NCBI GenBank assembly: GCA_031296355.1
Contig: JARLFX010000047.1
Span: 1 to 15,471 of the forward strand
DNA from: Acidobacteriaceae bacterium
Lineage (GTDB): Bacteria; Acidobacteriota; Terriglobia; Terriglobales; Acidobacteriaceae
DNA length: 15,471 nt
Direction: 5' to 3'
Below the pieces are notes generated by a model. The model searched no databases, was not told the origin of the DNA, and saw nothing but the letters and a program-made list of their open reading frames with translations. A program made the translations under genes and the position numbers. The first letter of the stretch is position 1, and the number at the start of each line of letters is the position of its first letter. Positions 15,171-15,471 of this stretch are shown here, piece by piece.

Positions 15171-15218
15171 CAAGAACATTTGGCACGGATTTGGCACGGA
15201 TTGACCTGTATGTTCTTG
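15171..15218. repeat. direct and inverted repeat cluster resembling an integrase arm-site region
   Basis: Two perfect tandem copies of ATTTGGCACGG (15178-15188 and 15189-15199) are enclosed by a 9-base inverted pair, CAAGAACAT (15171-15179) and ATGTTCTTG (15210-15218). The cluster lies 86 bases from the 3' end of the tRNA-Gly gene. Short direct repeats at this distance from a tRNA 3' end are typical of arm-type binding sites of tyrosine recombinases. Attribution to an island is inference. Confidence 0.6.
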
Positions 15219-15274
15219 GTTTGATCTGGTCCAAAGTGGACCGATTTGTAACAGAGGGCAGGGGGCAGATATAG

Positions 15275-15301
15275 AAAAAGCCCAGGACACCTGGGCTTTT
15301 T
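15275..15301 (-). terminator. rho-independent terminator of the tRNA-Gly gene
   Basis: A perfect 12-pair stem with three-base loop: AAAAAGCCCAGG and CCTGGGCTTTTT. The T run follows the stem on the minus strand, directly after the tRNA, and the symmetric structure would also stop transcription from the left. Confidence 0.92.
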
Positions 15302-15303
15302 GT

Positions 15304-15378
15304 TGGAGCGGGCGAAGGGATTCGAACCCTCGACCCCAACCTTGGCAAGGTTGTGCTCTACCCCTGAGCTACGCCCGC
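15304..15378 (-). tRNA. tRNA-Gly (anticodon GCC)
   Basis: A 75-base cloverleaf read on the minus strand. The acceptor stem GCGGGCG pairs with CGCCCGC, the D-arm has GTAGCTCAGGGGTAGAGCAC, and the anticodon loop CTTGCCAAG presents GCC. The T-arm GAGGGTTCGAATCCCTTC is regular. Discriminator T is followed by an encoded CCA at 15306-15304. A promoter lies upstream and a terminator directly downstream, so it appears to be a single-gene unit. Confidence 0.98.
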
Positions 15379-15392
15379 GCTCCGTGGGCCGG

Positions 15393-15421
15393 TCTTTACG
15401 CATCCTCGTTCAGGATTGCAA
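15393..15421 (-). promoter_or_regulatory. promoter of the tRNA-Gly gene
   Basis: On the minus strand TTGCAA (15421-15416) and TAAAGA (15398-15393) are separated by exactly 17 bases, and the -10 hexamer ends 14 bases before the mature tRNA 5' end. Spacing and position suit a vegetative sigma-70-type promoter. Confidence 0.65.
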
Positions 15422-15471
15422 GTCCCCATAGATACGGGGGTGTGAGCGGCCGCGCCGATACTATATAGAAC

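Overview
The window reads as chromosomal DNA of an alphaproteobacterium. The proteins (CtaG-like and SCO oxidase assembly factors, a DUF6880-type protein, an Ala/Lys-rich H1-like protein, an IS5-type transposase) have a feel of Acetobacteraceae such as Acidiphilium or Acidocella, but that placement is an impression without database support. Composition is patchy. A 60-base stretch in the LysR gene (7381-7440) counts to 75% G+C, while one in the AIPR gene (13201-13260) counts to 30%, which points to a mosaic of core and acquired DNA.

Left part (1-5950): a small single-pass membrane protein gene, then a leftward operon of a truncated CtaG-like protein and an APC-family basic amino acid antiporter (4-base start/stop overlap), possibly followed by a 51-residue ORF. 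To the right of this operon lies an internally deleted IS5-family element, then a rightward SCO (copper chaperone) lipoprotein gene and a YajR-like MFS exporter. A CtaG-like and an SCO gene on either side of an IS remnant suggest that a cytochrome oxidase biogenesis locus was broken up here. The CtaG-like ORF itself looks like a fusion with the tail of a STAS domain.

Middle (5950-11450): an SDR oxidoreductase diverges from a LysR-type regulator, with an ATC-N9-GAT candidate site between them. They are followed by a MarC-family membrane protein, a DUF6880-like helical-repeat protein on the opposite strand, a DUF2237 protein, and a convergent histone H1-like DNA-binding protein.

Right part (11900-15471): a low-G+C AIPR-family (abortive infection phage resistance) gene with an N-terminal PD-(D/E)xK-like motif, followed by a mobile-looking patch. 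The patch holds three copies of a 22-base repeat around a tiny two-helix membrane protein gene, a 5'-truncated gene fragment, and an integrase-site-like cluster of direct and inverted repeats next to a tRNA-Gly(GCC) gene with its own promoter and terminator. This end looks like the edge of an integrated island using the 3' end of the tRNA gene, although no integrase is present.

No complete new multi-gene system is evident. The best leads are the solitary AIPR gene beside the tRNA-linked repeats, the repeat-bounded membrane-protein cassette, the CtaG/STAS chimera, and a stem-loop between the Shine-Dalgarno sequence and the start codon of the LysR gene.
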